Below, in pieces: positions 1-7,860 of a DNA stretch of 8,971 bases. The notes beneath the pieces are model-generated. The model worked only from the letters and a program-made list of their open reading frames with translations, was not told where the DNA came from and ran no database searches. Location of the stretch: the NCBI GenBank assembly GCA_024278435.1, contig JAJRTD010000077.1, forward strand, positions 1 to 8,971, given 5' to 3'. Made by a program: the position numbers and the translations under genes. The first letter of the stretch is position 1, and every line of letters starts with the position of its first letter. The DNA is from Gammaproteobacteria bacterium. Its GTDB lineage: Bacteria > Pseudomonadota > Gammaproteobacteria > SZUA-229.

Positions 1-142
1 CAAAGGCTTTTACTTCACCGCCCTGCGCTTCTGCCATTACTTTGGTCAGCGCCGCTGTCAGTGTGGTTTTACCATGGTCTACGTGACCAATCGTGCCTAC
101 GTTTACATGCGGCTTGGTTCTTTCAAACTTTTCCTTAGACAC
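1..142 (-). CDS. tuf: Elongation factor Tu, N-terminal fragment (3' end outside window)
   Basis: EF-Tu is the cytoplasmic GTPase that brings aminoacyl-tRNA to the ribosomal A site. Only the first 47 codons are visible; the gene runs off the window edge. The translation opens [19 protein letters not shown] and contains the P-loop GHVDHGKT at residues 19–26, followed by [16 protein letters not shown], all typical of EF-Tu. The start is a GTG (140–142). It is chosen because it gives the conserved family N-terminus, because no ATG lies in frame just upstream, and because AAGAGG sits 8 nt before it; E. coli tuf genes also use GTG. It is the last visible gene of the str operon, 96 nt after fusA. 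Many gammaproteobacteria have two tuf copies, so this would be the tufA-type locus. Identity is very secure; the rest of the protein cannot be judged. Confidence 0.97.
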   Translation of the reverse strand, partial: MSKEKFERTKPHVNVGTIGHVDHGKTTLTAALTKVMAEAQGGEVKAF

Positions 143-150
143 TGTTATTA

Positions 151-156
151 CCTCTT
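151..156 (-). promoter_or_regulatory. Shine-Dalgarno of tuf
   Basis: AAGAGG on the minus strand lies 8 nt upstream of the GTG codon and supports that non-ATG start. The rest of the 96-nt fusA–tuf spacer (143–238) is AT-rich. I see no convincing promoter or terminator in it, so tuf is most simply read from the str transcript, or from promoters inside fusA as known in E. coli. Confidence 0.8.
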
Positions 157-238
157 TTCTTTATCTTTTACGTTTATGAAATATGTATAAATTCCGGCCT
201 AAAACCTGCGCTTTAAACCCTTGTACAACCTGTTACTG

Positions 239-2338
239 CTACATTCCGGTTTTGCGGGAAATGACCGCATCAATTACTGTTTTCGGCGCTTCCGCATATT
301 TCTCAAATTCCATTGAGTATGTCGCTCTACCCTGCGTTGCGGAGCGCAGTGATGTCGAATAACCGAACATCTCGGACAGTGGCACTTCTGCGTGGATAAC
401 CTTGCCTGCCGGAGTATCATCCATGCCACCGACTATGCCACGGCGCCGGTTCAGGTCGCCCATGACGTCGCCCATGTATTCTTCCGGTGTAACCACTTCA
501 ACTTTCATCACTGGCTCAAGAATGGTGGGATCCGCTTCCAGCGCCCCCTGCCTGAAACACATGGAACCGGCAATCTTGAATGCCATCTCACTCGAATCCA
601 CATCATGGTACGAGCCGTCGTACAGGCTTACTCTTACATCTTCTATCGGATAACCGGCCAGTACGCCACTGCGCATCTGCTCCTGCACACCTTTATCAAC
701 GGCCGGTATAAACTCTTTGGGAACCGCGCCACCGACAATCTCGTTAACAAATTCATAACCCGAACCCGGTTTACGCGGCTCGATGCGCAGAAAAACATGG
801 CCATACTGACCACTACCGCCTGACTGCCTGGCAAACTTGGCCTCGTGCTCAACCGTTTTGCGTATCGCTTCACGGTAGGCAACCTGCGGATTACCGATAT
901 TGGCATCGACGCCAAATTCGCGCTGCATGCGATCAATAATGATCTCCAGGTGCAGCTCACCCATGCCGGAAATAATTGTCTGCCCGGACTCCTCGTCGGT
1001 ATGCACCCGAAACGAAGGATCCTCATGTGCCAGCTTGCCCAGGGCAACCGACATCTTTTCCTGATCCGCCTTGGTTTTCGGCTCCACGGCGACCGAAATT
1101 ACCGGGTCAGGAAAGTCCATTTTTTCCAGCGTAATAATTGCTTTCGGGTCACACAGGGTATCACCGGTGGTAACACCTTTAAGCCCGATGGCAGCAGCAA
1201 TATCACCGGCATACACCTCGGAAATCTCTTCCCGGCTATTGGCATGCATCTGTACGATACGACCAACCCGCTCCTTTTTACCTTTAACCGGGTTATATAC
1301 CATATCGCCCGACTTCAGAACCCCGGAATAAACCCGGAAAAAGGTCAGATTACCAACAAACGGATCTGTCGCAATCTTGAAACCCAGCGCCGCAAACGGT
1401 GCTTTATCATCAGCCGGGCGCTCCGCGATACTGTCATCTTCAAGATGGCCGGTAATCGCAGGCACGTCGAGTGGAGACGGCATGTACTCGATAAATGCAT
1501 CCAGTATCGCCTGCATACCCTTGTTCTTGAATGCACTGCCACAGAAAGCCGGCACAATCTCATTAGCCAGCGTGCGCAGACGAATACCGGCCTTAATATC
1601 TTCAACACCCAGATCGCCACTCTCCAGGTACTTGTCCATCAGCTCTTCACTGGCCTCAGCGGCAGCCTCAACCAGAAGCTCACGCTTTTCGACACACAGA
1701 TCGACAAGCTCCGCCGGAATGTCGGACTCGATAAACTCCGAACCCATGTTCTCCTCTTTCCAGCGAATTGCCTTCATTTTCACGAGGTCAACCACCCCTT
1801 CAAAATGCTCTTCTGCGCCGATCGCAACCTGCATCGCTACCGGGGTAGCGCCCAGGCGGTCTTTTATCTGGGCCACCACACGCAAAAAATCCGCGCCCGC
1901 ACGATCCATCTTGTTGATGAATGCCATGCGTGGCACGTGATACTTGTTAGCCTGCCGCCACACCGTTTCGGACTGCGGCTCCACACCACCGACCGCACAG
2001 AACACAGCACAGGCTCCATCCAGTACACGCAAGGAGCGCTCCACTTCAATAGTGAAATCCACGTGCCCGGGTGTATCAATTATGTTTATACGGTGCTGTT
2101 CATACCCGGCGTCAATCCCTTTCCAGAAACAGGTGGTTGCAGCAGAAGTAATAGTAATCCCACGCTCCTGCTCCTGCTCCATCCAGTCCATGGTCGCCGC
2201 ACCGTCATGCACCTCGCCAATTTTGTGAGATATACCTGTATAAAACAGGATGCGCTCAGTCGTCGTCGCTTTGCCCGCATCAATATGCGCCATAATGCCA
2301 ATATTACGATAGCGCTTGATCGGCGTCGTACGAGCCAT
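239..2338 (-). CDS. fusA: Elongation factor G (EF-G), with unusual P-loop residue
   Basis: EF-G is the GTPase that drives tRNA–mRNA translocation and, with RRF, ribosome recycling. The 699 residues are close to the E. coli length (704). G-domain motifs: P-loop AHIDAGKA at 17–24, switch I RGITIT at 59–64, DTPGH at 88–92, NKMD at 142–145, and a GSAF G5-type motif near 265–270. Domain IV contains GGSGQYGHV and the tip sequence [13 protein letters not shown], and the C-terminal domain V has [13 protein letters not shown]. The oddity is A24: the family has Thr (GKT), whose side chain helps hold Mg2+. The codon reads GCG where ACG would give Thr. Everything else looks intact, so this is not a decayed gene. 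It starts 25 nt after rpsG with only a weak purine stretch (AGATAAAG) before the ATG, which suggests translational coupling. The stop is TAG, backed by an in-frame TAA two codons later. No sign of transfer is seen. Confidence 0.98.
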   Translation of the reverse strand: MARTTPIKRYRNIGIMAHIDAGKATTTERILFYTGISHKIGEVHDGAATMDWMEQEQERGITITSAATTCFWKGIDAGYEQHRINIIDTPGHVDFTIEVERSLRVLDGACAVFCAVGGVEPQSETVWRQANKYHVPRMAFINKMDRAGADFLRVVAQIKDRLGATPVAMQVAIGAEEHFEGVVDLVKMKAIRWKEENMGSEFIESDIPAELVDLCVEKRELLVEAAAEASEELMDKYLESGDLGVEDIKAGIRLRTLANEIVPAFCGSAFKNKGMQAILDAFIEYMPSPLDVPAITGHLEDDSIAERPADDKAPFAALGFKIATDPFVGNLTFFRVYSGVLKSGDMVYNPVKGKKERVGRIVQMHANSREEISEVYAGDIAAAIGLKGVTTGDTLCDPKAIITLEKMDFPDPVISVAVEPKTKADQEKMSVALGKLAHEDPSFRVHTDEESGQTIISGMGELHLEIIIDRMQREFGVDANIGNPQVAYREAIRKTVEHEAKFARQSGGSGQYGHVFLRIEPRKPGSGYEFVNEIVGGAVPKEFIPAVDKGVQEQMRSGVLAGYPIEDVRVSLYDGSYHDVDSSEMAFKIAGSMCFRQGALEADPTILEPVMKVEVVTPEEYMGDVMGDLNRRRGIVGGMDDTPAGKVIHAEVPLSEMFGYSTSLRSATQGRATYSMEFEKYAEAPKTVIDAVISRKTGM

Positions 2339-2363
2339 AGTCTTTATCTACTGGTGGTTCAGG

Positions 2364-2834
2364 CTACCAGCGGAAATGCGCGAACGCCTTGTTCGCTTCA
2401 GCCATACGATGTGTGTCTTCACGTTTCTTAACAGCATTGCCACGGTTTTCAGCCGCATCCATCAGCTCACCGGCCAGTTTCAGCTGCATGGATTTTTCAC
2501 CGCGGTTACGTGCAGCATCAATCAACCAGCGCATGGCCAGTGTTGTACGGCGACTGCTACGAACCTCGACAGGCACCTGGTAGGTTGCGCCACCGACACG
2601 ACGGGATTTAACCTCGACCATCGGGCTGACATTTTCTAATGCTTTATCAAGAACATCCATTGGCTCGCCAGAGGCTTTTTCACCAATACGATCCAGTGCG
2701 TTATACATGATGGTTTCAGCAACGGATTTTTTACCGCTCCTCATGATCATGTTGACGAATTTAGTGATCTGAGTGCTGCCGAACTTGTGATCGGGCAGTA
2801 CTTCTCTCTTGGGGACTTCTCTTCTTCTTGGCAT
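2364..2834 (-). CDS. rpsG: 30S ribosomal protein S7
   Basis: S7 is a primary 16S rRNA-binding protein that nucleates assembly of the 30S head and lies near the E site. The 156-residue length is a standard bacterial size. Family landmarks are the basic N-terminus [15 protein letters not shown], the central [19 protein letters not shown] (about 73–91), [11 protein letters not shown], and the C-terminal [21 protein letters not shown] region. The ATG gives the conserved MPRRR start. The ribosome binding site is weak (AGAG about 7–10 nt upstream), consistent with translation partly dependent on rpsL upstream. In E. coli S7 represses the str operon by binding the rpsL–rpsG spacer; here that spacer is 56 nt and holds a small hairpin. 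The stop is TAG. Confidence 0.98.
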   Translation of the reverse strand: MPRRREVPKREVLPDHKFGSTQITKFVNMIMRSGKKSVAETIMYNALDRIGEKASGEPMDVLDKALENVSPMVEVKSRRVGGATYQVPVEVRSSRRTTLAMRWLIDAARNRGEKSMQLKLAGELMDAAENRGNAVKKREDTHRMAEANKAFAHFRW

Positions 2835-2870
2835 TAGTTTTCTCTAAAAATTCGTTGTATCGGTTATTCA

Positions 2871-2885
2871 GGCCAGCATATGGCC
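2871..2885 (-). promoter_or_regulatory. Hairpin in rpsL–rpsG spacer, possible S7 autoregulatory site
   Basis: On the mRNA strand GGCCA and TGGCC form a 5-bp GC-rich stem around the loop UAUGC, starting 5 nt after the rpsL stop codon. In E. coli the corresponding spacer binds S7 for autogenous control. Position supports an analogous role, but the spacer is shorter (56 nt against roughly 100 nt) and I cannot show the S7-binding features. The function is inferred from position only. Confidence 0.35.
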
Positions 2886-2890
2886 GTCAA

Positions 2891-3265
2891 TTAAGACTTG
2901 GGCCGCTTGGTGCCGTACTTGGAACGACCCTGGCGACGTGACTCAACACCCTGGGTATCCAGGCTACCGCGTACAACATGGTAGCGCACACCGGGTAAAT
3001 CCTTAACACGACCACCGCGGATCAGTACCACGCTATGCTCCTGAAGGTTATGACCCTCACCACCGATGTAACTGGTCACTTCAAAGCTGTTGGTTAAACG
3101 TACACGGGCAACTTTACGCATTGCCGAGTTCGGCTTTTTCGGTGTTGTTGTATATACACGTGTACATACACCACGTTTTTGCGGGCACGCTTCCAGCGCG
3201 GGCACGTTGCTTTTAACAACCTTGCTACGGCGTGGTTTACGTACTAACTGGTTGATTGTTGTCAT
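2891..3265 (-). CDS. rpsL: 30S ribosomal protein S12
   Basis: S12 sits at the decoding centre of the 30S subunit and controls accuracy. The 124 residues match the normal length. Diagnostic stretches are [39 protein letters not shown] split over residues 25–51, [19 protein letters not shown] (68–86), and the basic end [10 protein letters not shown]. Lys43 and Lys88, the classical positions of streptomycin-resistance substitutions, are wild type, so the protein is predicted to be of the sensitive type. Asp89, the residue beta-methylthiolated by RimO in E. coli, is present. It is the first gene of the str operon, preceded by a good Shine-Dalgarno (GGAG, 10 nt spacing), a structured leader and a strong promoter. 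The stop is TAA. Confidence 0.98.
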   Translation of the reverse strand: MTTINQLVRKPRRSKVVKSNVPALEACPQKRGVCTRVYTTTPKKPNSAMRKVARVRLTNSFEVTSYIGGEGHNLQEHSVVLIRGGRVKDLPGVRYHVVRGSLDTQGVESRRQGRSKYGTKRPKS

Positions 3266-3275
3266 CTATCTATAA

Positions 3276-3279
3276 CTCC
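3276..3279 (-). promoter_or_regulatory. Shine-Dalgarno of rpsL
   Basis: GGAG on the minus strand is 10 nt before the rpsL ATG. It directly abuts the U-run of the preceding leader hairpin, so folding or termination there would affect access to it. Confidence 0.75.
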
Positions 3280-3300
3280 AAAAACCCGCTTGTTACGGGC
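3280..3300 (-). promoter_or_regulatory. Terminator-like hairpin 2 in rpsL leader
   Basis: On the mRNA strand CCCG (3299–3296) pairs with CGGG (3288–3285), extended by a G·U pair, around the 7-nt loop UAACAAG. Five U residues (3284–3280) follow at once. The stem is short, so intrinsic termination would be weak. Its position immediately before the Shine-Dalgarno allows a role in attenuation, pausing or ribosome access; this is inference. Confidence 0.4.
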
Positions 3301-3323
3301 GTCTGAGGATAATTCCTGCAGGC

Positions 3324-3365
3324 AAAATAAATAACAGGCCCCTGGGATTTACCTGGGGGGCCTGT
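3324..3365 (-). terminator. Terminator-like hairpin 1 in rpsL leader (candidate attenuator)
   Basis: On the mRNA strand ACAGGCCCC (3365–3357) and GGGGCCUGU (3342–3334) form a perfect 9-bp, mostly GC stem. Inside it, GG and CC can close a UAAAU loop. The stem is followed by a U-rich stretch UAUUUAUUUU (3333–3324). It has the shape of an intrinsic terminator and is oriented with the operon, yet it lies downstream of the promoter at 3379–3407, starting within about 10 nt of the predicted transcript start. It could stop readthrough from rpoBC, attenuate str transcription, or protect the 5' end. CAGGC of its 5' arm can also pair with GCCUG at 3323–3319, a possible alternative fold. Confidence 0.5.
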
Positions 3366-3378
3366 CAAAAGAGGCGCA

Positions 3379-3407
3379 ATTCTATGCCCACTTCCGCCAA
3401 CTGTCAA
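3379..3407 (-). promoter_or_regulatory. Sigma70 promoter of the str operon (rpsL P)
   Basis: The minus strand reads TTGACA (3407–3402, a perfect -35 box), a 17-bp spacer, and TAGAAT (3384–3379, five of six matches to the -10 box). Transcription should start near 3371–3373, giving a leader of about 105 nt before rpsL. The discriminator after the -10 is GC-rich (GCGCC), as in stable-RNA and ribosomal-protein promoters under negative stringent (ppGpp/DksA) control; that regulation is inferred. It is by far the best promoter I can see in the window. Confidence 0.88.
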
Positions 3408-3441
3408 GCGGATAAGGCAAGTCTCGCGCGGTTTTCGGCTG

Positions 3442-3472
3442 TTTTACCGGTAGACAGAATCTACCGGTAAAA
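3442..3472. repeat. Perfect 13-bp inverted repeat with 5-nt spacer
   Basis: TTTTACCGGTAGA and its exact reverse complement are separated by 5 nt. As RNA it would be a strong hairpin on either strand. The T-run is on the 5' side and the A-run on the 3' side in both orientations, so it lacks the 3' U-tract of an intrinsic terminator. It sits between the rpoC 3' end and the str promoter, its centre about 85 bp upstream of the predicted str start. It may be an RNA 3'-end barrier or processing site, or a site for a dimeric DNA-binding protein. Structure is certain; function is unknown. Confidence 0.8.
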
Positions 3473-3481
3473 TGCCCATTC

Positions 3482-3521
3482 AAAAAACGACCGTGCAAAA
3501 AGCGGCCGGCTAACAGCCAGC
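3482..3521 (-). terminator. Probable rpoBC terminator (two overlapping hairpins)
   Basis: Four nt after the rpoC stop, GCTGGCT (3521–3515) and AGCCGGC (3511–3505) form a 7-bp stem with one G·U pair and a GUU loop, followed 3 nt later by U5 (3501–3497). A second, overlapping stem pairs CGGCCG (3508–3503) with CGGUCG (3493–3488), one G·U pair, and leads directly into U6 (3487–3482). The two cannot form together. Either could end the rpoBC transcript, and readthrough into str is also possible. Confidence 0.6.
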
Positions 3522-3525
3522 TGAC

Positions 3526-6500
3526 TTATGCGTCCTGCTCCGGCTGCTCGGTTTCTGCTGCATCAGCCGCATCAATAATTTCTGCCGGCATCTCAGCATC
3601 ATCCAGATTATCCGTTTCGACATCCGCAATGGCCGCTTTGGCTTCTTCTTCACTGATAAATGCCGCTTCGATATCGGCGGTACGCTGACGCGCGCGGTCT
3701 TCGTGGTAGGCCAGACCGGTACCCGCGGGTATCAGGCGTCCGACAATCACGTTTTCCTTGAGGCCGCGCAGCGGATCACTGCTGCCGCGAACCGATGCTT
3801 CGGTCAGTACGCGGGTTGTTTCCTGGAATGAAGCCGCTGAAATAAAGGACTCGGTTACCAGCGAACCCTTGGTAATACCCAGCAGAATCGGCTCAAAGAT
3901 AGCCGGCTCCTTGCCTTCTTCTTTCAGTTTTTCACATTCATCGATAACCCGGGTGCGCTCAACGATTTCACCTTTCAGGTAGTTTGAGTCACCACCTTCA
4001 ATAATTTCGCATTTACGCAGCATCTGGCGAATAATCACTTCGATATGCTTGTCGTTAATTTTCACACCCTGCAGGCGGTAAACGTCCTGAATTTCATTCA
4101 CCAGGTATTCAGCCAGGTCTTCAGCTCCCAGCAGACGCAGGATATCGTGCGCGCTGCGCTCACCGTCAGCAATTACCTCGCCCTGCTCAACACGCTCACC
4201 CTCGAACACGTTAATGTGGCGCCATTTTGGAATCAGGCTTTCAACCGCTTCACCGCTGTCTTTGGTGATAACCAGGCGCTGTTTGCCCTTGGTTTCCTTG
4301 CCGAAGCTGACCACGCCGGAAGCTTCCGCCATAATGGCCGGCTCTTTCGGTTTACGGGCTTCGAACAGGTCGGCCACACGTGGCAGACCACCGGTAATAT
4401 CTCGGGTTTTACTGGATTCCTGCGGAATACGCGCAATAACATCACCAACCGATACACTGTTGCCGTCTTCGATATTAATAATCGCACCGGACGGCAGGAA
4501 GTAACGTGCAGGCTGCTCGGTACCGGCAATATTCAGGTCATTACCCTTGTCGTCCACCAGGGTAATCAATGGACGCATGTCCTTACCGGCTGTTGGGCGC
4601 TGTTTCGGATCAATCACCACGGTCGATGACAGGCCGGTAATTTCATCAGTTTCTTTCTGCACACTGATGCCATCGGCAAAATCGGTAAATTTAACCTTAC
4701 CTTCCACCTCGGTAATAATCGGATGGGTATGCGGGTCCCAGGTTGCAACAACCTGCCCCGCTGCAACTTCACCCTCATCTTCAACGGAAATAACCGCGCC
4801 GTATGGAATCTTGTACAGCTCACGCTCACGTCCGTGCTCATCAACCACACCCAGTTCACCGGAACGTGATACCGCTACCAGATTACCACTGCTCTGGTGC
4901 ACAACCTTGATGTTGTGCAAACGGACAATACCGGCTGTTTTCACGCTGATACTGTTTGCTGCGGCAGAACGACTGGCGGCACCACCAATGTGGAAGGTAC
5001 GCATGGTCAACTGGGTGCCCGGTTCACCAATTGACTGTGCCGCGATTACACCAACGGCCTCACCATGGTTAACCAGGTGGCCACGGGCCAGGTCACGGCC
5101 GTAGCACATGGAGCACACACCGTGGGTGTTTTCACAGGTAATAACGGAGCGCACGAAGATTTCATCAATGCCCATCTCATCAAGCTGCTCAACCCACTGC
5201 TCATCAAGCAGGGTGCCGCGAGGAATCAAGACTTCATCATCGGTGTTAACCACGTCACGGGCAACCACACGACCCAGTACCAGCTCACCCAGTGGCATAA
5301 TCACGTCGCCACCCTCAATGATGGACTGCATCAACATGCCTTTTTCGGTATTACAGTCTTCTTTCAGAATTACCATGTCCTGCGCCACGTCGACCAGGCG
5401 ACGCGTTAAATAACCGGAGTTAGCGGTTTTCAGCGCGGTATCGGCCAGACCTTTACGGGCACCATGGGTAGAAATAAAGTACTGCAGTACGTTCAGGCCT
5501 TCACGGAAGTTCGCTGTAATCGGGGTTTCAATAATGGAACCGTCCGGCTTGGCCATCAGGCCACGCATACCGGCCAGCTGGCGAATCTGCGCGGCAGAAC
5601 CACGGGCGCCGGAGTCGGCCATAACGAAAATATTGTTAAACGAAGGCATCTCAACCATATTGCCTTCCGCGTCCTCAACCTCAACCTTGCTCAGCTTGTC
5701 CATCATGGCTTTTGCCACGGCTTCATTGGCGTGCGACCAGATGTCAACCACCTTGTTGTAACGCTCACCGTTGGTCACCAGGCCGGAGGCGTACTGGTCC
5801 TGAATCTCTTTTACTTCAGCGTCAGCAGCAGCCAGCAGGGCACTCTTCTCTTCAGGAATGACCATGTCGTTGATACAGATCGAAATACCTGAACGGGTCG
5901 AGTAGCGGAAACCGGTATACATCAGCTGGTCGGCGAAAATAACGGTTTCTTTCAGACCAACCTGGCGGTAACAGGAGTTAATCAGGTTGGAAATGGCTTT
6001 CTTGCCCAGGTCCTGGTTCACCAGTTCGTAGGGAATGCCGGCCGGAATAATTTCAGACAGAATGGCACGGCCAACAGTGGTTTCAACCACGGTAAAGCGC
6101 TCTTCCAGTTCGCCGTCATCGTTAAACAGGACTTCCCTGATGCGGGCCTTGACCTTGGCCTGCAGGTGAACGTCGCCGCTGTCGTAGGCGCGATGTACTT
6201 CATCAACGTCGGCAAATACCATGCCTTCGCCTTTCACATTAATTGACTCGCGGGTCATGTAGTACAGACCAAGAACGATATCCTGTGAAGGTACAATAAT
6301 CGGATCACCGGAAGCCGGCGACAGGATGTTATTGGTTGCCAGCATCAGGGTACGCGCTTCCAGCTGTGCTTCAATGGACAATGGTACGTGTACCGCCATC
6401 TGGTCACCATCGAAATCGGCGTTGAATGCAGTACAGACCAGTGGATGCAGCTGAATAGCCTTGCCTTCAATCAGTACCGGCTCAAACGCCTGGATGCCTA

Positions 6501-7794
6501 GCCTGTGCAGGGTTGGCGCACGGTTAAGCATGACCGGATGTTCACGGATAACTTCATCCAGAATGTCCCATACTTCCGAACCTTCTTTCTCAACCATTTT
6601 CTTCGCTGCTTTAATGGTTGTAGCCAGGCCGCGGCGCAGTAATTTGTTAAAGATAAACGGCTTGAACAGTTCCAGCGACATTTTCTTGGGCAGGCCACAC
6701 TGGTGCAGCTTCAGTGTCGGGCCAACCACGATCACGGAACGGCCGGAATAATCGACTCGTTTACCCAGCAGGTTCTGGCGGAAACGACCCTGCTTGCCCT
6801 TGATCATGTCTGCCAGTGATTTCAGCGGACGCTTGTTGGTACCGGTAATGGCGCGACCGCGACGGCCGTTATCCATCAGCGCATCAACCGATTCCTGCAG
6901 CATGCGTTTTTCATTACGTACGATAATGTCAGGTGCATACAGTTCCAGTAAACGTTTCAGGCGGTTATTACGGTTGATGACACGACGGTACAGGTCATTC
7001 AGGTCAGAGGTCGCAAAACGGCCGCCGTCCAGCGGAACCAGCGGGCGTAAATCTGGCGGCAGCACCGGCAGCACGGTCATGATCATCCATTCCGGACGAT
7101 TGCCCGAGGCAATAAATGACTCAACCAGTTTCAGGCGCTTGGCCAGGCGTTTCAGCTTGGTTTCAGATTTGGTAGCACCCATGTCTTCACGAATCTGGAT
7201 TTTTTCCTCTTCCAGCACCAGGCTCTTGAGCATTTCATAAACCGCTTCCGCACCCATGCGCGCATCAAACTCGTCACCGTGCTCTTCAATGGCTTCAAGG
7301 TAGGATTCGTCAGTTAACAGCTGGCCTTTTTCCAGTGTAGTCAGACCCGGCTCGATAACGACAAATGCTTCGAAGTAAAGAATACGTTCGATTTCACGCA
7401 GCGTCATATCCAGCAACAGGCCGATACGTGACGGCAATGACTTCAGATACCAGATATGAGCAACCGGGCTGGCCAGATCGATGTGACCCATGCGTTCACG
7501 GCGCACTTTTGACTGGGTAACTTCAACGCCGCATTTTTCACAAACCACGCCGCGATGTTTTAAACGTTTATATTTTCCACATAAGCATTCATAGTCTTTT
7601 ACCGGGCCAAAAATCTTGGCGCAGAACAGGCCGTCACGTTCCGGTTTAAAGGTACGGTAGTTAATGGTTTCCGGTTTTTTTACCTCACCGAACGACCAGG
7701 ATTGAACCTGCTGTGGTGACGCAAGGCTGATTTTAATTGCATCAAAATCTTCGTTCTGACCGGGTTGTTTTATGAGCTTGAGTAAATCTTTCAT
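3526..7794 (-). CDS. rpoC: DNA-directed RNA polymerase subunit beta'
   Basis: The beta' subunit holds the catalytic Mg2+ and the clamp of RNA polymerase. At 1422 residues it is slightly longer than in E. coli (1407). Visible in order: N-terminal zinc site C70, C72, C85, C88; DNA-clamp and lid segments with [17 protein letters not shown] (250–266); the active-site motif NADFDGD at 458–464 with Asp460, Asp462 and Asp464; bridge helix about 768–805; second zinc site C814, C887, C894, C897; trigger loop [16 protein letters not shown] (926–941) with His935. The trigger loop is interrupted by about 190 residues (about 942–1130), the SI3-type insertion typical of gammaproteobacteria, before [18 protein letters not shown]. 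The last 40 or so residues are an acidic, Ala/Glu/Asp-rich tail. The ATG is supported by AGGA 8 nt upstream and the family N-terminus MKDLLK. It follows rpoB by 66 nt and is cotranscribed with it. The stop is TAA. Confidence 0.99.
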   Translation of the reverse strand: MKDLLKLIKQPGQNEDFDAIKISLASPQQVQSWSFGEVKKPETINYRTFKPERDGLFCAKIFGPVKDYECLCGKYKRLKHRGVVCEKCGVEVTQSKVRRERMGHIDLASPVAHIWYLKSLPSRIGLLLDMTLREIERILYFEAFVVIEPGLTTLEKGQLLTDESYLEAIEEHGDEFDARMGAEAVYEMLKSLVLEEEKIQIREDMGATKSETKLKRLAKRLKLVESFIASGNRPEWMIMTVLPVLPPDLRPLVPLDGGRFATSDLNDLYRRVINRNNRLKRLLELYAPDIIVRNEKRMLQESVDALMDNGRRGRAITGTNKRPLKSLADMIKGKQGRFRQNLLGKRVDYSGRSVIVVGPTLKLHQCGLPKKMSLELFKPFIFNKLLRRGLATTIKAAKKMVEKEGSEVWDILDEVIREHPVMLNRAPTLHRLGIQAFEPVLIEGKAIQLHPLVCTAFNADFDGDQMAVHVPLSIEAQLEARTLMLATNNILSPASGDPIIVPSQDIVLGLYYMTRESINVKGEGMVFADVDEVHRAYDSGDVHLQAKVKARIREVLFNDDGELEERFTVVETTVGRAILSEIIPAGIPYELVNQDLGKKAISNLINSCYRQVGLKETVIFADQLMYTGFRYSTRSGISICINDMVIPEEKSALLAAADAEVKEIQDQYASGLVTNGERYNKVVDIWSHANEAVAKAMMDKLSKVEVEDAEGNMVEMPSFNNIFVMADSGARGSAAQIRQLAGMRGLMAKPDGSIIETPITANFREGLNVLQYFISTHGARKGLADTALKTANSGYLTRRLVDVAQDMVILKEDCNTEKGMLMQSIIEGGDVIMPLGELVLGRVVARDVVNTDDEVLIPRGTLLDEQWVEQLDEMGIDEIFVRSVITCENTHGVCSMCYGRDLARGHLVNHGEAVGVIAAQSIGEPGTQLTMRTFHIGGAASRSAAANSISVKTAGIVRLHNIKVVHQSSGNLVAVSRSGELGVVDEHGRERELYKIPYGAVISVEDEGEVAAGQVVATWDPHTHPIITEVEGKVKFTDFADGISVQKETDEITGLSSTVVIDPKQRPTAGKDMRPLITLVDDKGNDLNIAGTEQPARYFLPSGAIINIEDGNSVSVGDVIARIPQESSKTRDITGGLPRVADLFEARKPKEPAIMAEASGVVSFGKETKGKQRLVITKDSGEAVESLIPKWRHINVFEGERVEQGEVIADGERSAHDILRLLGAEDLAEYLVNEIQDVYRLQGVKINDKHIEVIIRQMLRKCEIIEGGDSNYLKGEIVERTRVIDECEKLKEEGKEPAIFEPILLGITKGSLVTESFISAASFQETTRVLTEASVRGSSDPLRGLKENVIVGRLIPAGTGLAYHEDRARQRTADIEAAFISEEEAKAAIADVETDNLDDAEMPAEIIDAADAAETEQPEQDA

Positions 7795-7860
7795 TGCCCT
7801 AATCCTGTATATTTAATTTAATATGGTTACGTGTTTGCCTTTGGAGTTTGCTGCAGCCCG

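Noticed and set aside
143..238. A tuf promoter in the fusA–tuf spacer (TTGTAC or TATACA-like boxes on the minus strand).
   Set aside because: No -35 and -10 pair at 16–18 bp spacing matches the consensus well enough; the AT-rich spacer makes chance matches likely.
845..2431. A 528-codon open frame on the plus strand opposite fusA and the end of rpsG.
   Set aside because: It lies antisense to an intact, highly conserved EF-G gene, resembles no family I recognise, and is explained by biased codon use leaving few stops in that frame.
2891..3265. Possible streptomycin-resistance allele of rpsL.
   Set aside because: Lys43 and Lys88 are both present, and the surrounding PKKPNS and GGRVKDLPG sequences are wild type.
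3758..7240. Several 60–190 codon open frames antisense to rpoC.
   Set aside because: All lie inside the conserved rpoC frame, have low-complexity Ser/Arg- or His/Asn/Gln-rich products, and lack convincing start signals.
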